Positions 41,164-50,031 of a stretch of 64,000 nucleotides of DNA are shown here, in pieces. The notes below the pieces were generated by a model that ran no database searches, had not been told where the DNA came from, and saw nothing but the letters and a program-made list of their open reading frames with translations. The position numbers and the translations under genes are program-made. The stretch comes from an alpha proteobacterium BAL199 (GTDB taxonomy: Bacteria > Pseudomonadota > Alphaproteobacteria > Thalassobaculales > Thalassobaculaceae), in contig ABHC01000018.1 of assembly GCA_000171835.1 (NCBI GenBank), positions 62,001-126,000 on the forward strand, in the 5' to 3' direction. Positions within the stretch are counted from its first letter, which is position 1, and every line of letters begins with the position of its first letter.

Positions 41164-43653
41164 TCAGCCTCCCAGCAACTTCCGCAGGCTGGTCGACGGC
41201 AGCCCGTTGGCCGGCAGGCCCTCGCGGACCTGATAGCGGCTGATCGCGTCGCGGGTCTTGGGGCCGGCAATGCCGTCCAAGGCGCCGTCATACAGGCCAA
41301 GCCGTGAGAGTCCCCGCTGGATCGCTGCAACATCCTCCTCCGCAACCCCATCGTTGGTGGCGGTGGTCGCGGTTTCGTCGAGCGCGGACTCGGTCTTGCC
41401 AAGGCCACCGGCCGCCAAGCGCTTCTTGGCCTCGGAATGGCCAAGCTCGGCAGCCCGGCGCAGCCACCGCTCCGCCTCGGCCGCATCGCGCGTCAGTCCC
41501 AGCCCGCTTTCGGTCAGGACCGCGAGATTGTACGCCGCCGCCGGAACCCCGCGCTCGGCGGCCCGGCGGAACCAGCGCGCCGACTCCGTGTAGGACAGGG
41601 GAATGCCGCGCCCGGCTGAGTACAAAACACCAAGATTGTACTGTGCCAACGGGTGACCCTGCTCGGCGGCGCTGTGGTACCAGAGCAGCGCGCGGGTGTC
41701 GTCCTGCGGCAGGCCGAGCCCACGCTCGTAGAGCACACCGAGATTGTACTGGGCGTTGGGAACGCCTTGGATTGCCGACTCGCGGAACCAGTTTGCGGCC
41801 TGCTGGAAATCTGGCGGTTCGGCAGACGCCAATTGGGCGGCCAGGGCGTATTGGGCGCTCGGATCGCCCGATCGGGCGCTGGCCAGCAGCGTGGCTCGAT
41901 CCGCACCGGCGGTCGGGCCGGCGGGTGGAGGCAGCGCAGCCAGCTGTCCGGGCGCCGGTTTCGGCTCGGCCTGAACCGGCGCCTGCAGGTCGGGGGCCGG
42001 TGGCGGCGGGTTCGGTTTGACCGCCGGTGCTGCGATCACCGGGGCCTTGGACGGGCCGGGCTCGCCCGCATCCGCCGGTCTTGCCGTCGCCGCGATCGGC
42101 GCGGCGGGAGCCGGGCTTGCGGATGGCGGAGTGGCGGTCGCGGGCGCCGGCGTCGGGCCGGGCACTACGGATGGTGCTGGTGGCGCTGGCGGCGGCATGT
42201 TTTGCGTGATCGTCGGAGGCGCCGCTGACGGAACCGCCGGAACCGGGTCGGCGCCAACAGCCGGGGCTGTGAGCGGCGGCGGACTTGCGGGCACGGCCAC
42301 CATCGGGGGAGCGGTCGCGATCGGCGGCTGCGGTGGTTCGGCTGTTGTCGGGTCGAACACCGTCGCCAACCGGGCCATCCAATAGTCGAGTTCAGTTCCT
42401 GCTGCTGAGATGGCGGATTCCGCCTCCTCCTGCAGGATTTCTGCGGTTTCGATCAGCCGATCTCGCGCCTCCTCCACGCTGGATTCTGTGTTTCCGCCGA
42501 ACACGACCCATCCGGCCCCGGCAGCGCCGAGAACCAGGGCGGCTGCAACGGCTGCCCATGCGGCACGGCGCGGCCGGTGACGGGCGATCGTGGGACGCGC
42601 CGGATCTGGAACCGGTGTGGCCAATGGCGCGGGCGCCGCCGCAGGTCGTGTCAGCCAATCCGGCACGGAACCGCCGACCGCCCCGTCCGGTGGAATATCG
42701 GAGGTGGGCGGGACCGGTTCCGGGCGAACGGGTCGCTCGGAGACCGATGCCACCGGCGGCGCGGTCACGGTCGGAGCTTCGGGCTCGCGTTCCTCCACGG
42801 GGGCCGCAGGGACATTCGGGCGATCCTGAATGTCCGACGGCAGATCTTCCAAGCGGAATGCGTCTGCTTCCAGCAGCGACGAGGGCTCCACGATCGGGTC
42901 CGGATCGTCGGCGACGTCGGGCGTCGCTCGCTCGGCCCGCATCGCGTCAGCGGCGTCGGCGAGTTCGGTGTGGTTGATCCGAACCGCCGCTTCCCATCCC
43001 ACTGGCGGTGCGTCAGGCAGGCGGCGCGGCGCGGCGGTCGGCTCGACCGCCGGGACGATGTCGTCCGCAGCGTCAGGGGTTGCTGCCAGACGATCCGGCG
43101 CGGACCTGTAGGATGCCGGCGCCATGGTGGCTGCCGGCTGCGTCCACGCATCATCCGGATCCGGCTGCTCGTCCCAAACCGGATCGGGCAACGGCGTGTC
43201 GGCCTGGGACGAGGCAGCAGCATCCGGCAAGGCCGGCAGGCTGCGCGCATCGGTAAGGGCCTGCTGCGACGCTGGCCGACGGCGGGGACCATCCAGTTCG
43301 GCCCGCTGTTCGACCGCGACGAGACGCTGGGCAATGCCTTGAAGCGCGTAGGCGATGGGGCGCATCGCGGCATCGAGACGCGCATCCGCTGCATCAAGCC
43401 GGCTCGCCAGCTGGTCCACGGTGGACAGCGAGACGCGGCCAGACGCCGGAGCACGGCTGGTTGTCGGGGGCGGTGAGGTACCTGGCTTTGACCCTGCCGG
43501 TTCGATGTCGCCACGGATCTGGGCGTCGGCCTGGATCGCCTGATCGATCCATTCGCCGATCGTCACGCCGGCGGCCTGCGAGGCACGCCGGGCGATATCG
43601 CGGGTCGCCTGATCGACGCCCTTGACGCTCCAAGCCGTCGCCTGCCGAGCCAC
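41164..43653 (-). CDS. PodJ-like polarity protein: WSVKG module, TM, Sel1 repeats, PG-binding domain
   Basis: This 829-aa bitopic protein starts with an N-terminal module (about 7-45: WSVKGVDQATRDIARRASQA ... IGEWIDQAI) of the kind found at the start of PodJ. A short helical segment (about 78-120) and a long Pro/Ala-rich acidic linker follow. One membrane segment spans about 363-386, and a second Pro-rich linker is periplasmic. Sel1 repeats occupy about 590-755 (NAQYNLGVLYERGLGLPQDD and copies). A peptidoglycan-binding domain (about 770-829, LSRLGLYDGALDGIAGPKTR) ends the chain. PodJ organises cell poles in Caulobacter. This version lacks PodJ's large coiled coil, which may be supplied by the two upstream paralogues. 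Confidence 0.8.
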   Translation of the reverse strand: MARQATAWSVKGVDQATRDIARRASQAAGVTIGEWIDQAIQADAQIRGDIEPAGSKPGTSPPPTTSRAPASGRVSLSTVDQLASRLDAADARLDAAMRPIAYALQGIAQRLVAVEQRAELDGPRRRPASQQALTDARSLPALPDAAASSQADTPLPDPVWDEQPDPDDAWTQPAATMAPASYRSAPDRLAATPDAADDIVPAVEPTAAPRRLPDAPPVGWEAAVRINHTELADAADAMRAERATPDVADDPDPIVEPSSLLEADAFRLEDLPSDIQDRPNVPAAPVEEREPEAPTVTAPPVASVSERPVRPEPVPPTSDIPPDGAVGGSVPDWLTRPAAAPAPLATPVPDPARPTIARHRPRRAAWAAVAAALVLGAAGAGWVVFGGNTESSVEEARDRLIETAEILQEEAESAISAAGTELDYWMARLATVFDPTTAEPPQPPIATAPPMVAVPASPPPLTAPAVGADPVPAVPSAAPPTITQNMPPPAPPAPSVVPGPTPAPATATPPSASPAPAAPIAATARPADAGEPGPSKAPVIAAPAVKPNPPPPAPDLQAPVQAEPKPAPGQLAALPPPAGPTAGADRATLLASARSGDPSAQYALAAQLASAEPPDFQQAANWFRESAIQGVPNAQYNLGVLYERGLGLPQDDTRALLWYHSAAEQGHPLAQYNLGVLYSAGRGIPLSYTESARWFRRAAERGVPAAAYNLAVLTESGLGLTRDAAEAERWLRRAAELGHSEAKKRLAAGGLGKTESALDETATTATNDGVAEEDVAAIQRGLSRLGLYDGALDGIAGPKTRDAISRYQVREGLPANGLPSTSLRKLLGG

Positions 43654-43750
43654 GCCATCTCCTCAGTCACACGGTAGCGCCGTCACTATATGATGGTAGC
43701 GCCGTGGATAAAAGACCCTACGAGGCGTAGTGCCGACTGAACGATGCGGA

Positions 43751-44512
43751 TCAGCGCCGAAACAGGCGCCCGAGCAGGCCGCGGTCCGAGCGTTCGTCGG
43801 GCAGGGTAAGTTCCTCCACCCGTTGCAACCGCTCCGCCAAGCGCATGACCGCCCGCTCGATCGGCGCGGTGCTGGCGGCCACCGCCGCAGCGCCGCCGCC
43901 GCTGCCTTCTGATGGACGGGCCTGCAGCTCCTCGACCTGCTCGGCCAGCGCCGACACTTCGCGGGTCAGCGCTGCGGTCCGCCCGTCGGCGCGCTTCTCG
44001 ACCTGCTCAAGCCGCGATCCGACCTCGGCCAGCTCTGCGGTTACGGCGACCAAACGCTGCTCGAGCTTCTCAAGCGCTTTCAGGCGTCCTTGGACATCCG
44101 GCAACTCGTCAAGGCGCCGCTCAAGATCGCGTACACGCGCCGGATCAACCGACGCCGGAGCCGGCCGAACCGTCGGCACAGGTGCCGGGGCCGGAGCGGA
44201 AGGCGGCGGCGCGTAGTGGACCGGGGGTGGGTAAGGCAGCTCGGTCGCGGGATGAGGTGCCGCGAGAGCGCTGCGCCACGCCACCGCGGTCGGGCTGTGC
44301 GGATTTGGTTCGTGCGCTGCCTGCTCAGCCGCGCGCCACGAGCCCGCGCCGCGTCCAGGCCCCCGTTCGGCCCGTTCGTGATCGGCGGCGTCGCGGATCT
44401 GCCGCGACAGCCATTGCCCGATTGGCACGCCCGCCCGTCGGGCAGCCTGCTTGGCCAGATCGCGTTCTTCGGCGGAGATGCCTTTGACACTCCACGGCGA
44501 TGCGCCGCTCAT
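43751..44512 (-). CDS. WSVKG-module coiled-coil protein (PodJ N-terminal paralogue)
   Basis: This 253-aa soluble protein has the module at about residues 6-45 (PWSVKGISAEERDLAKQAAR, GVPIGQWLSRQIRDAA). A Pro-rich linker (about 85-130) leads to a coiled coil (about 135-205, LERRLDELPDVQGRLKALEK). The C-terminal helix has a basic tail (LLGRLFRR). There is no membrane segment. GGGAGAG precedes ATG 44512; an ATG at 44563 lacks a ribosome-binding site. It lies 97 bp upstream of the PodJ-like gene in the same direction. Its function is unknown; a cytoplasmic scaffold is the likeliest role. Confidence 0.7.
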   Translation of the reverse strand: MSGASPWSVKGISAEERDLAKQAARRAGVPIGQWLSRQIRDAADHERAERGPGRGAGSWRAAEQAAHEPNPHSPTAVAWRSALAAPHPATELPYPPPVHYAPPPSAPAPAPVPTVRPAPASVDPARVRDLERRLDELPDVQGRLKALEKLEQRLVAVTAELAEVGSRLEQVEKRADGRTAALTREVSALAEQVEELQARPSEGSGGGAAAVAASTAPIERAVMRLAERLQRVEELTLPDERSDRGLLGRLFRR

Positions 44513-44674
44513 GAACTCTCCCGTCGGGATCGACGTATCGGCACGTTCGGGCTCCCGGAGCACTCAGTCTTGCTATTGGTATGACACCGTAAGGGCAATA
44601 TTATATGGCATTGTTGATAATTGTCCACAGCGCAACAGTACTGCGGCTGTAGGGGAAAACCGAGGGCATACTTA

Positions 44675-45175
44675 TCACGAACTCGGGAGTGACCTCTGGT
44701 CCTCATCGGTCGCTGCTGGCTCCTCAATGGCACGCTCGAGCCGATCCAGGCGGCCGGCCAGTCGCACGACAATGTCTTCCAGGGATTCCAGAAGGCCGAC
44801 CAGCCGGGTTTCCGTCCGCTCGACCCGCTCCGCCACCAGCGCGGCCAGCGCCGCCTCGTCGACGGTTTCGGGATCGGGTTCACTCTCAGCCGGAGCCTCC
44901 GGAACCTGCGGGTTCAGATACGGCTCGACCCGCGAACCGCGGGCCGGCACCCGGCCCGGCAAGGCCAGCGTCGTACGGCGATGCGGCAAACTCAACGGGC
45001 GGCCAGCGGCCTCGGCCGCCCCGACCCGGCGAATGATGTCGCTCAGCCACTCGCCCATGGTCTCGCTCTCGCGCGCGGTCGCCGTCTTGGCGAGTTCGCG
45101 CGCTTCCGAGCTCACGCCCTTGACGCTCCAGGGCATTCGGGCTTTGCCGTCACGCCGTGCCACAATCAGCTCCAT
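44675..45175 (-). CDS. Short WSVKG-module coiled-coil protein
   Basis: This protein is 166 aa from ATG 45175, or 153 aa from ATG 45136, where PWSVKGVSSEARELAKTATA begins. The module continues with TMGEWLSDIIRRVG. A Pro-rich linker (about 75-110) and an amphipathic helix (VAERVERTETRLVGLLESLE and on) follow. No membrane segment is present. It is the first of three tandem genes with the same N-terminal module. The helix-helix-Trp pattern resembles a ribbon-helix-helix fold, but DNA binding is not established. Confidence 0.65.
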   Translation of the reverse strand: MELIVARRDGKARMPWSVKGVSSEARELAKTATARESETMGEWLSDIIRRVGAAEAAGRPLSLPHRRTTLALPGRVPARGSRVEPYLNPQVPEAPAESEPDPETVDEAALAALVAERVERTETRLVGLLESLEDIVVRLAGRLDRLERAIEEPAATDEDQRSLPSS

Positions 45176-45284
45176 GCACCGTCGCGAATCGGCTCAGTGT
45201 AACGGTTTCGGCCTGATGGTGCACCCCGTCGATCCGGCTCTTGCCGTGCGCTGACGTCCTGCGTATGTTCGGCGCGCCGGCCGG

Positions 45285-45359
45285 TGGGGCGTAGCCAAGC
45301 GGTAAGGCAGCGGTTTTTGGTACCGCCATTCGCAGGTTCGATCCCTGCCGCCCCAGCCA
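45285..45359 (+). tRNA. tRNA-Gln (anticodon TTG)
   Basis: The cloverleaf has acceptor TGGGGCG pairing with CGCCCCA, D-loop AGCCAAGCGGTAAGGCA and anticodon arm GCGGT-TTTTGGT-ACCGC with anticodon TTG. The T-arm is GCAGG-TTCGATC-CCTGC. Discriminator G and CCA are encoded. It sits alone between minus-strand genes. Confidence 0.97.
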
Positions 45360-45390
45360 CCGCCGCTCAAAGTGTCGCACGACGCACCCG

Positions 45391-46755
45391 CTAAGCGGCC
45401 AGCACCACCAGATCCAGTTCATAGTCGAGACCGGCAACCCGGCGTCCCGGACGCTGCTCCGGTGGGTTCGCGGGCCGATAACCCTGCAGGCGGGCCGCCG
45501 AATAGGTCGCCGCATCGGTCAGCGCCTGCACCGCCTCGACCTTGGTGTGTTTCTCCAGTTTGGCCGCCAGATTCACCGCGGTGCCGATGACGGTGTATTC
45601 CAGCCGGCTCTCGTCACCGACGGCGCCGAACACCACCGGCCCGGAGGCCACGGCCAGGCCAACCGCCGGTGCCGGCAGACCGGCAGACCGCCGGCGATCC
45701 CGCCAGGCAGCAGCAACAACAGAGAGTTCATCAAGGCAACGCAGTGCATCGGCAGCCGGCGTGGCGCTGGACCGGGTGGCCCCGAAGGTCGCCATCACGC
45801 CGTCGCCAAGGAACTTGTCGATGCTGCCGCCCTGGGCCTGGATCACCGGGACCACCAGACTCTGATACTCGGCCAACAGGGCGATCAGGTCGTCCGGCGG
45901 GATCTCGGTGGCAAGTTGGGAGAATCCCCGCATGTCGACGTTCAGCACCGCGGCGTCCCGAAGTTCGCCGCGCCCGATCTCGATACCGGCATCCAGGTCG
46001 ACGATGCGGTCCGCGACGTCCCGCGCGAAGAACCGTGACAGCTCGCGGGCCGCCAGGCTCTCCCGTACCGCCCGCACCAGCAGGCGGCGCGCCCGGACGA
46101 TGGCGACGGCCAGGATCGCGGTGACCGTCAGGATCGAGACGATCTTGTCGAACTCGGCACCGACCAGCACGGCGTTCGATGTCAGATACAGCACGTAGTC
46201 GCGGGTCACCGGCGCCGCCATCGGATCCCACATCACCGCATAGCCGGCCATGAACAGCCAGCCGAGCGCCGCCGCACCGCCCGCGAGCAGCACGTACGCC
46301 GCCTCGAAGCGCAGGGTGCGCAGCGCGATGAAGATGAAGACGTACAGCAGGGTCGGCGCCTTCAGGTAGAACGCCGCCGGCTGCATGTACTGCAGATGGA
46401 AGCTCCAGATCATGCCGAGCAGCAGTGCCATGTCGACCAGGATCGACAAACCCAGGAACCAGCGCGGCAGACGCCGGGCATGCGCAAGCCCCAGGCGCGC
46501 CAGGGTGAACCCGAAATAGGCGCCCAGCACCCAGGGGATCGGCCGGAACTCGACCTCCGCCGGAAACGCCTTGGGCGAGATCGCGTACAGGGTACCGAAC
46601 GCGCCGACCACCGCGAACTGGATCCAGCCGATCAAAATCTCGCTCGACGCCTGCTGGTCACGCAGCGCGTCCCGCACCCGGACCGGCAGCACGGCATCCC
46701 CGGCGCGTGCGGGAATCGAGCGGCTTTGAACGGAACGAACAGCGGGTTCGGTCAT
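45391..46755 (-). CDS. Membrane-bound class III adenylate/guanylate cyclase
   Basis: This 454-aa protein has an N-terminal block of about six membrane segments (about 35-235) joined by a short linker (ARELSRFFARDVADRI) to a class III cyclase domain (about 265-430). The metal-binding Asp residues are in LNVDMRGFSQL and GDGVMATFG. The base/ribose region reads EYTVIGTAVNLAAKLE. Asn of the transition-state pair is present, but its usual Arg partner is Lys, so activity may be reduced. It would make cAMP or cGMP in response to a membrane signal. It is a single gene near tRNA-Gln. Confidence 0.9.
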   Translation of the reverse strand: MTEPAVRSVQSRSIPARAGDAVLPVRVRDALRDQQASSEILIGWIQFAVVGAFGTLYAISPKAFPAEVEFRPIPWVLGAYFGFTLARLGLAHARRLPRWFLGLSILVDMALLLGMIWSFHLQYMQPAAFYLKAPTLLYVFIFIALRTLRFEAAYVLLAGGAAALGWLFMAGYAVMWDPMAAPVTRDYVLYLTSNAVLVGAEFDKIVSILTVTAILAVAIVRARRLLVRAVRESLAARELSRFFARDVADRIVDLDAGIEIGRGELRDAAVLNVDMRGFSQLATEIPPDDLIALLAEYQSLVVPVIQAQGGSIDKFLGDGVMATFGATRSSATPAADALRCLDELSVVAAAWRDRRRSAGLPAPAVGLAVASGPVVFGAVGDESRLEYTVIGTAVNLAAKLEKHTKVEAVQALTDAATYSAARLQGYRPANPPEQRPGRRVAGLDYELDLVVLAA

Positions 46756-46822
46756 GTCGACACTCTAACTGCGGGTGCCGCCCGGGAACGGTCACTGCTG
46801 CGTGACATCCGGCGGCCGCGCA

Positions 46823-47689
46823 TCAACCGGTCGTGACCGGACCGGTGGTCACCGCCCAGATGCTGGATTCGTACGCCCCGTTGGCCAACGGAATTCGTCC
46901 GGCCGAACCGGCTGCCAACTCGTCGGCCATCCGCGTGCGCGCCCATCGGCTGGCGAACCGCAGTCGCAGGCCGCCACCGGCCAGCCACGCGGCAACCACC
47001 ATCTGTTCGGCGTAACCGCGCCACTCCCAGGACTCCGGATAGCGGTCGGGCAGGAAGACGTCGTGCACATGGACCAGGACGCCCGCCGGCAACCGCGGCA
47101 GCACCCGACCGAACAGCAGATCGACGTCGGTTCCCGGAAGCGCGAGGTGGCTGGAGTCGATGAACAGGATGTCACCCGGGTTCAGCGCCGGCAGGTTGTC
47201 AATGCCGGTGTCCTGCAGGGTTCTGCGGGTCAGCCGCAGCGGCATGATCTCTGCCAGACCGCTGATATCGGCCCTGGGTGCTGGGTCGATGCACACGATC
47301 TCGGTGGTCAGGGCGGCATCCAGCACCGCGCGGGCCAGAAACCGCGTGGAATGGCCCGACCCGACCTCCACAATACGGTTTGGCCGGGTTTCGCGGACCA
47401 GAGCATAGGCTGCAGCGCCATCCAGGCCCGGAAACCAGTCCTGCTGCCAGCGCGGCGACGGCGGTTCGGCGTCGTTGAAGCGATCGACGATCTCGCCGTA
47501 CCGGTCGATCGCGTCCAGCACGTCGCGGAACCGCGGAAGGGCCTCGACAAACAGCGCATCCAGCTCCGGGTACCCGTCAGGCGGTGCAACGGACGCGGCA
47601 TACCGGTGCGGAATGTAGAAGCCATTCCGAGTCATACCAAGCACGGTCGAAAGGGCCGATAGTTTGTTTTTCAATGACTTAATTCGCAT
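46823..47689 (-). CDS. Class I SAM-dependent methyltransferase
   Basis: This 288-aa protein has the SAM-binding glycine loop in RIVEVGSGHSTRFLARAV (about 105-122). The acidic ribose-binding residue is in EIVCIDPAPRADI, and a catalytic-type segment is DILFIDSSHLALPGTDVD. The C-terminal part (VLVHVHDVFLPDRYPESWEW) matches methyltransferases of sugar or polysaccharide substrates. The substrate is not indicated. It starts with a basic segment (MRIKSLKNKLS). It is followed 16 bp before its own start by no gene on the same strand. Confidence 0.8.
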   Translation of the reverse strand: MRIKSLKNKLSALSTVLGMTRNGFYIPHRYAASVAPPDGYPELDALFVEALPRFRDVLDAIDRYGEIVDRFNDAEPPSPRWQQDWFPGLDGAAAYALVRETRPNRIVEVGSGHSTRFLARAVLDAALTTEIVCIDPAPRADISGLAEIMPLRLTRRTLQDTGIDNLPALNPGDILFIDSSHLALPGTDVDLLFGRVLPRLPAGVLVHVHDVFLPDRYPESWEWRGYAEQMVVAAWLAGGGLRLRFASRWARTRMADELAAGSAGRIPLANGAYESSIWAVTTGPVTTG

Positions 47690-47704
47690 ATGACTATGAG
47701 ATCA

Positions 47705-48538
47705 CTACCGACGCAGGGTCATGCCGTCCTGTGCAACCAAGGTGCCAGGGCGAGCCGCTTCAGCGTCAGCCGCGATCCGGTCCATCGCATCATCGTCGTG
47801 CGCCGGGTCGTGATGAAACAACACCAGGGTTCCGACCCCGGCGGCATCGGCCGCCCGCACCCCCTCGCGCCACGTGGAGTGACCCCACCCCTGGTAGCAC
47901 GCGTACTCGGCATCGGTGAACGTCGCGTCATAGATCGCCACATCGGCTCCGGCCATCAGATCCTGGACGTTGGGATCCAGGCTGCCGTCCCGCGGGTGCT
48001 CGGTGTCGGTGACATAGGCGATGGTCCGGCCAGCCCATGACAGCCGATACCCGCAGGCGCCGCCGGGATGGCACAGCGCGCGGGTCTCCAGGACCAGCCC
48101 CGGATGCGGCTCCAGTCGGTCACCAACAGAAAAGTCGACGAAATCGACATCGGCGCGGTACTCGTCGACCGGAACCGGAAACAGCGGCGGCGACATCATC
48201 CGCGCCACGATGGTCTTCAGGGTCAGCGCGGTGTCGAGCCGGGCTGCGTGGAAATGCACGCGGTTGCGGGCGTCATAGGCCGTTGCAAAAAACGGCAAGC
48301 CGGCAATGTGATCGAGATGAAAATGCGTCAGGAAGACATCCGCTTCCACCGGCGCTTCAGCGGTCAGCGCCTTTCCGAGCTCGCGGATGCCGGTTCCACC
48401 GTCGAAAATCACCAGATGCGGCCCGCAACGGACTTCGACGCAGGCGGTGTTGCCACCGTACCGCACCGTCTTCGGCCCCGGGCAGGCGACGCTTCCACGA
48501 CCGCCCCAGATCCGGATCAGGACATCGTCCTTCGCCAA
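47705..48538 (-). CDS. MBL-fold metal-dependent hydrolase
   Basis: This 277-aa metallo-beta-lactamase-fold protein has the metal motif LTHFHLDHIAGLPFF, the later His in LCHPGGACGYRLS, Asp in AYVTDTEH and a C-terminal His in LVLFHHDPAHDDDAMD. It resembles phosphodiesterase- or RNase Z-like hydrolases that begin IRIWGGRGSVACPGP. The TTG at 48538 is preferred because GGGAGGT lies just upstream; the longer frame upstream reads as non-coding. The substrate is unknown. The last three features suggest signalling nucleotides as one possibility, given the cyclase nearby. Confidence 0.82.
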   Translation of the reverse strand: MAKDDVLIRIWGGRGSVACPGPKTVRYGGNTACVEVRCGPHLVIFDGGTGIRELGKALTAEAPVEADVFLTHFHLDHIAGLPFFATAYDARNRVHFHAARLDTALTLKTIVARMMSPPLFPVPVDEYRADVDFVDFSVGDRLEPHPGLVLETRALCHPGGACGYRLSWAGRTIAYVTDTEHPRDGSLDPNVQDLMAGADVAIYDATFTDAEYACYQGWGHSTWREGVRAADAAGVGTLVLFHHDPAHDDDAMDRIAADAEAARPGTLVAQDGMTLRR

Positions 48539-48761
48539 CCCTACCTCCCACCTCGGCGTGGAGCCGCAGCCGATCGTGCGTGCGACACCCGCCCGCCCGG
48601 CGTCGGGCGGCGCTTTCACCCATAACACACCCGCCCTGCGCCGGAAACGGCGGCCGGATCGATCGCCGACTTGTTCCAAAAACGGTCCGGGACCAGACTG
48701 CAGCGCCTCACCGGCAAGCCCCCGCTGCAACCGCTGCTTCCCCACCCGGATTCACCCTGCC

Positions 48762-50006
48762 ATGCCCCTGAACCGCGGCCGCACGACCCGACCGCCTGCA
48801 GCGCGCGGCGCCACCAACTGGACCGGGGTTCTCTTCGGGTTCCTGCTGGCATCGCTCGCCGCTTTTCAGCAGTTCAAGCTGCCGCCGATGCTGCCGTCCA
48901 TGCTGGCGGAGTTCGGCTATCCTAAGACCTTGGCCGGCGCCTTCATGTCGGTCTACGCCGTCATTGGCCTGGCGGTATCTCTGGCGCTGAGCGGCGCCAT
49001 GGCTCGGATAAGCACTACCCATATCCTTGGTTTCGCTTTCTTTTCCGCGATTTCCGGCAACATTCTGGCATTGGCCATGCCGGAAGATGCCTGGGTAGTA
49101 CTCGGGTCGCGGGCCCTGGAGGGCTTCGCGTTCGCGGTGTTCGCCATCGCCGGGCCGGTCTACACCAACCGCCACGCCGGACCCGGTCATTTGGCTCTGG
49201 CGATCGCGCTCAGCGCCATCTGGATCCCGGTCGGCCAGATCGCAGCGAACCTGCTGGTCCCGCTGGCCGAAACCGGAATCGGCTGGCGGATCGGGTGGCT
49301 TGCCACCGCCGCCGCGACAGCACTGATGGCGGTGTGGACTCTGGTCATCCGGCTGCGCGGTTCCGCCGACCTCGACCTGCGCCGCCGGTCATCGGTTGGG
49401 CAAACGCCGATCACCGGCGAAGAGCGCTGGGCGCTGATCCTGAGCGCGCTGCTGTTCACCCTTTGGTCAGCGCAGTACTTCGCCTACATGACTTGGTTGC
49501 CGCAGTTCCTGGTGGAGGCACATGGTCTTGGACCCGGAATGGCGACGATCGGCTACTCGATCCCGGTTGTGACCTTGATCGTGGTCGGCTTGCTGTCATC
49601 GCGGTGGATCCGGGGCGGCGCGCCGGTCGGTCCGCTGCTGGCCGGATCAATGCTGCTGCAGGCTGCGGTGTGGTGGGCGATGCCGTGGACCGAGGGGCTG
49701 GCCGTTGGGATCGCGTCCCTGCTGCTGTACGGCATCGGCATTGGCATCACGCCGGTGTGCCTGTTCGCCATGCCGAGCACGATTCTCGGCTCGCATCGCG
49801 CCGGGCCCGGGGCGTTCGCGACCATCATGACCGGACGGAACCTCGGTGTCTTGATCGGCCCGGTACTGCTGCCGCAGGTGCTGTTGTTGACAGGCGTGTG
49901 GAGCGCGAGCGGCCCGGTGTTCGGCGCCATCACCACGCTGGACGCGATTGGCGGCGTGCTACTCGCCCTCGGCCTTGCGCGGATGGGACGGCGCGGCCCC
50001 GACTAA
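48762..50006 (+). CDS. MFS transporter
   Basis: This 414-aa protein has about 12 hydrophobic segments, with a central cytoplasmic loop (about 190-215, LRRRSSVGQTPITGEER). The first TM is followed by a periplasmic FKLPPMLPSMLAEFGYPKT, and the second half holds YMTWLPQFLVEAHGLGP. It belongs to the broad CynX/NNP-like MFS group. The substrate is unknown. The ATG at 48762 sits in the only credible position; the frame extends upstream through non-coding sequence. It is divergent from the MBL gene. Confidence 0.85.
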   Translation: MPLNRGRTTRPPAARGATNWTGVLFGFLLASLAAFQQFKLPPMLPSMLAEFGYPKTLAGAFMSVYAVIGLAVSLALSGAMARISTTHILGFAFFSAISGNILALAMPEDAWVVLGSRALEGFAFAVFAIAGPVYTNRHAGPGHLALAIALSAIWIPVGQIAANLLVPLAETGIGWRIGWLATAAATALMAVWTLVIRLRGSADLDLRRRSSVGQTPITGEERWALILSALLFTLWSAQYFAYMTWLPQFLVEAHGLGPGMATIGYSIPVVTLIVVGLLSSRWIRGGAPVGPLLAGSMLLQAAVWWAMPWTEGLAVGIASLLLYGIGIGITPVCLFAMPSTILGSHRAGPGAFATIMTGRNLGVLIGPVLLPQVLLLTGVWSASGPVFGAITTLDAIGGVLLALGLARMGRRGPD

Positions 50007-50031
50007 GTCCGGTATCGGCTAAGTCCCGCCC

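Noticed and set aside
45285-45359. Integration site at tRNA-Gln
   Set aside because: No duplicated tRNA 3' end or integrase lies nearby, and the flanking genes are core-like.
47690-48762. Toxin-antitoxin or defence system around the MBL hydrolase
   Set aside because: The neighbours are a methyltransferase and an MFS transporter with no paired small gene. The MBL protein is an ordinary hydrolase.
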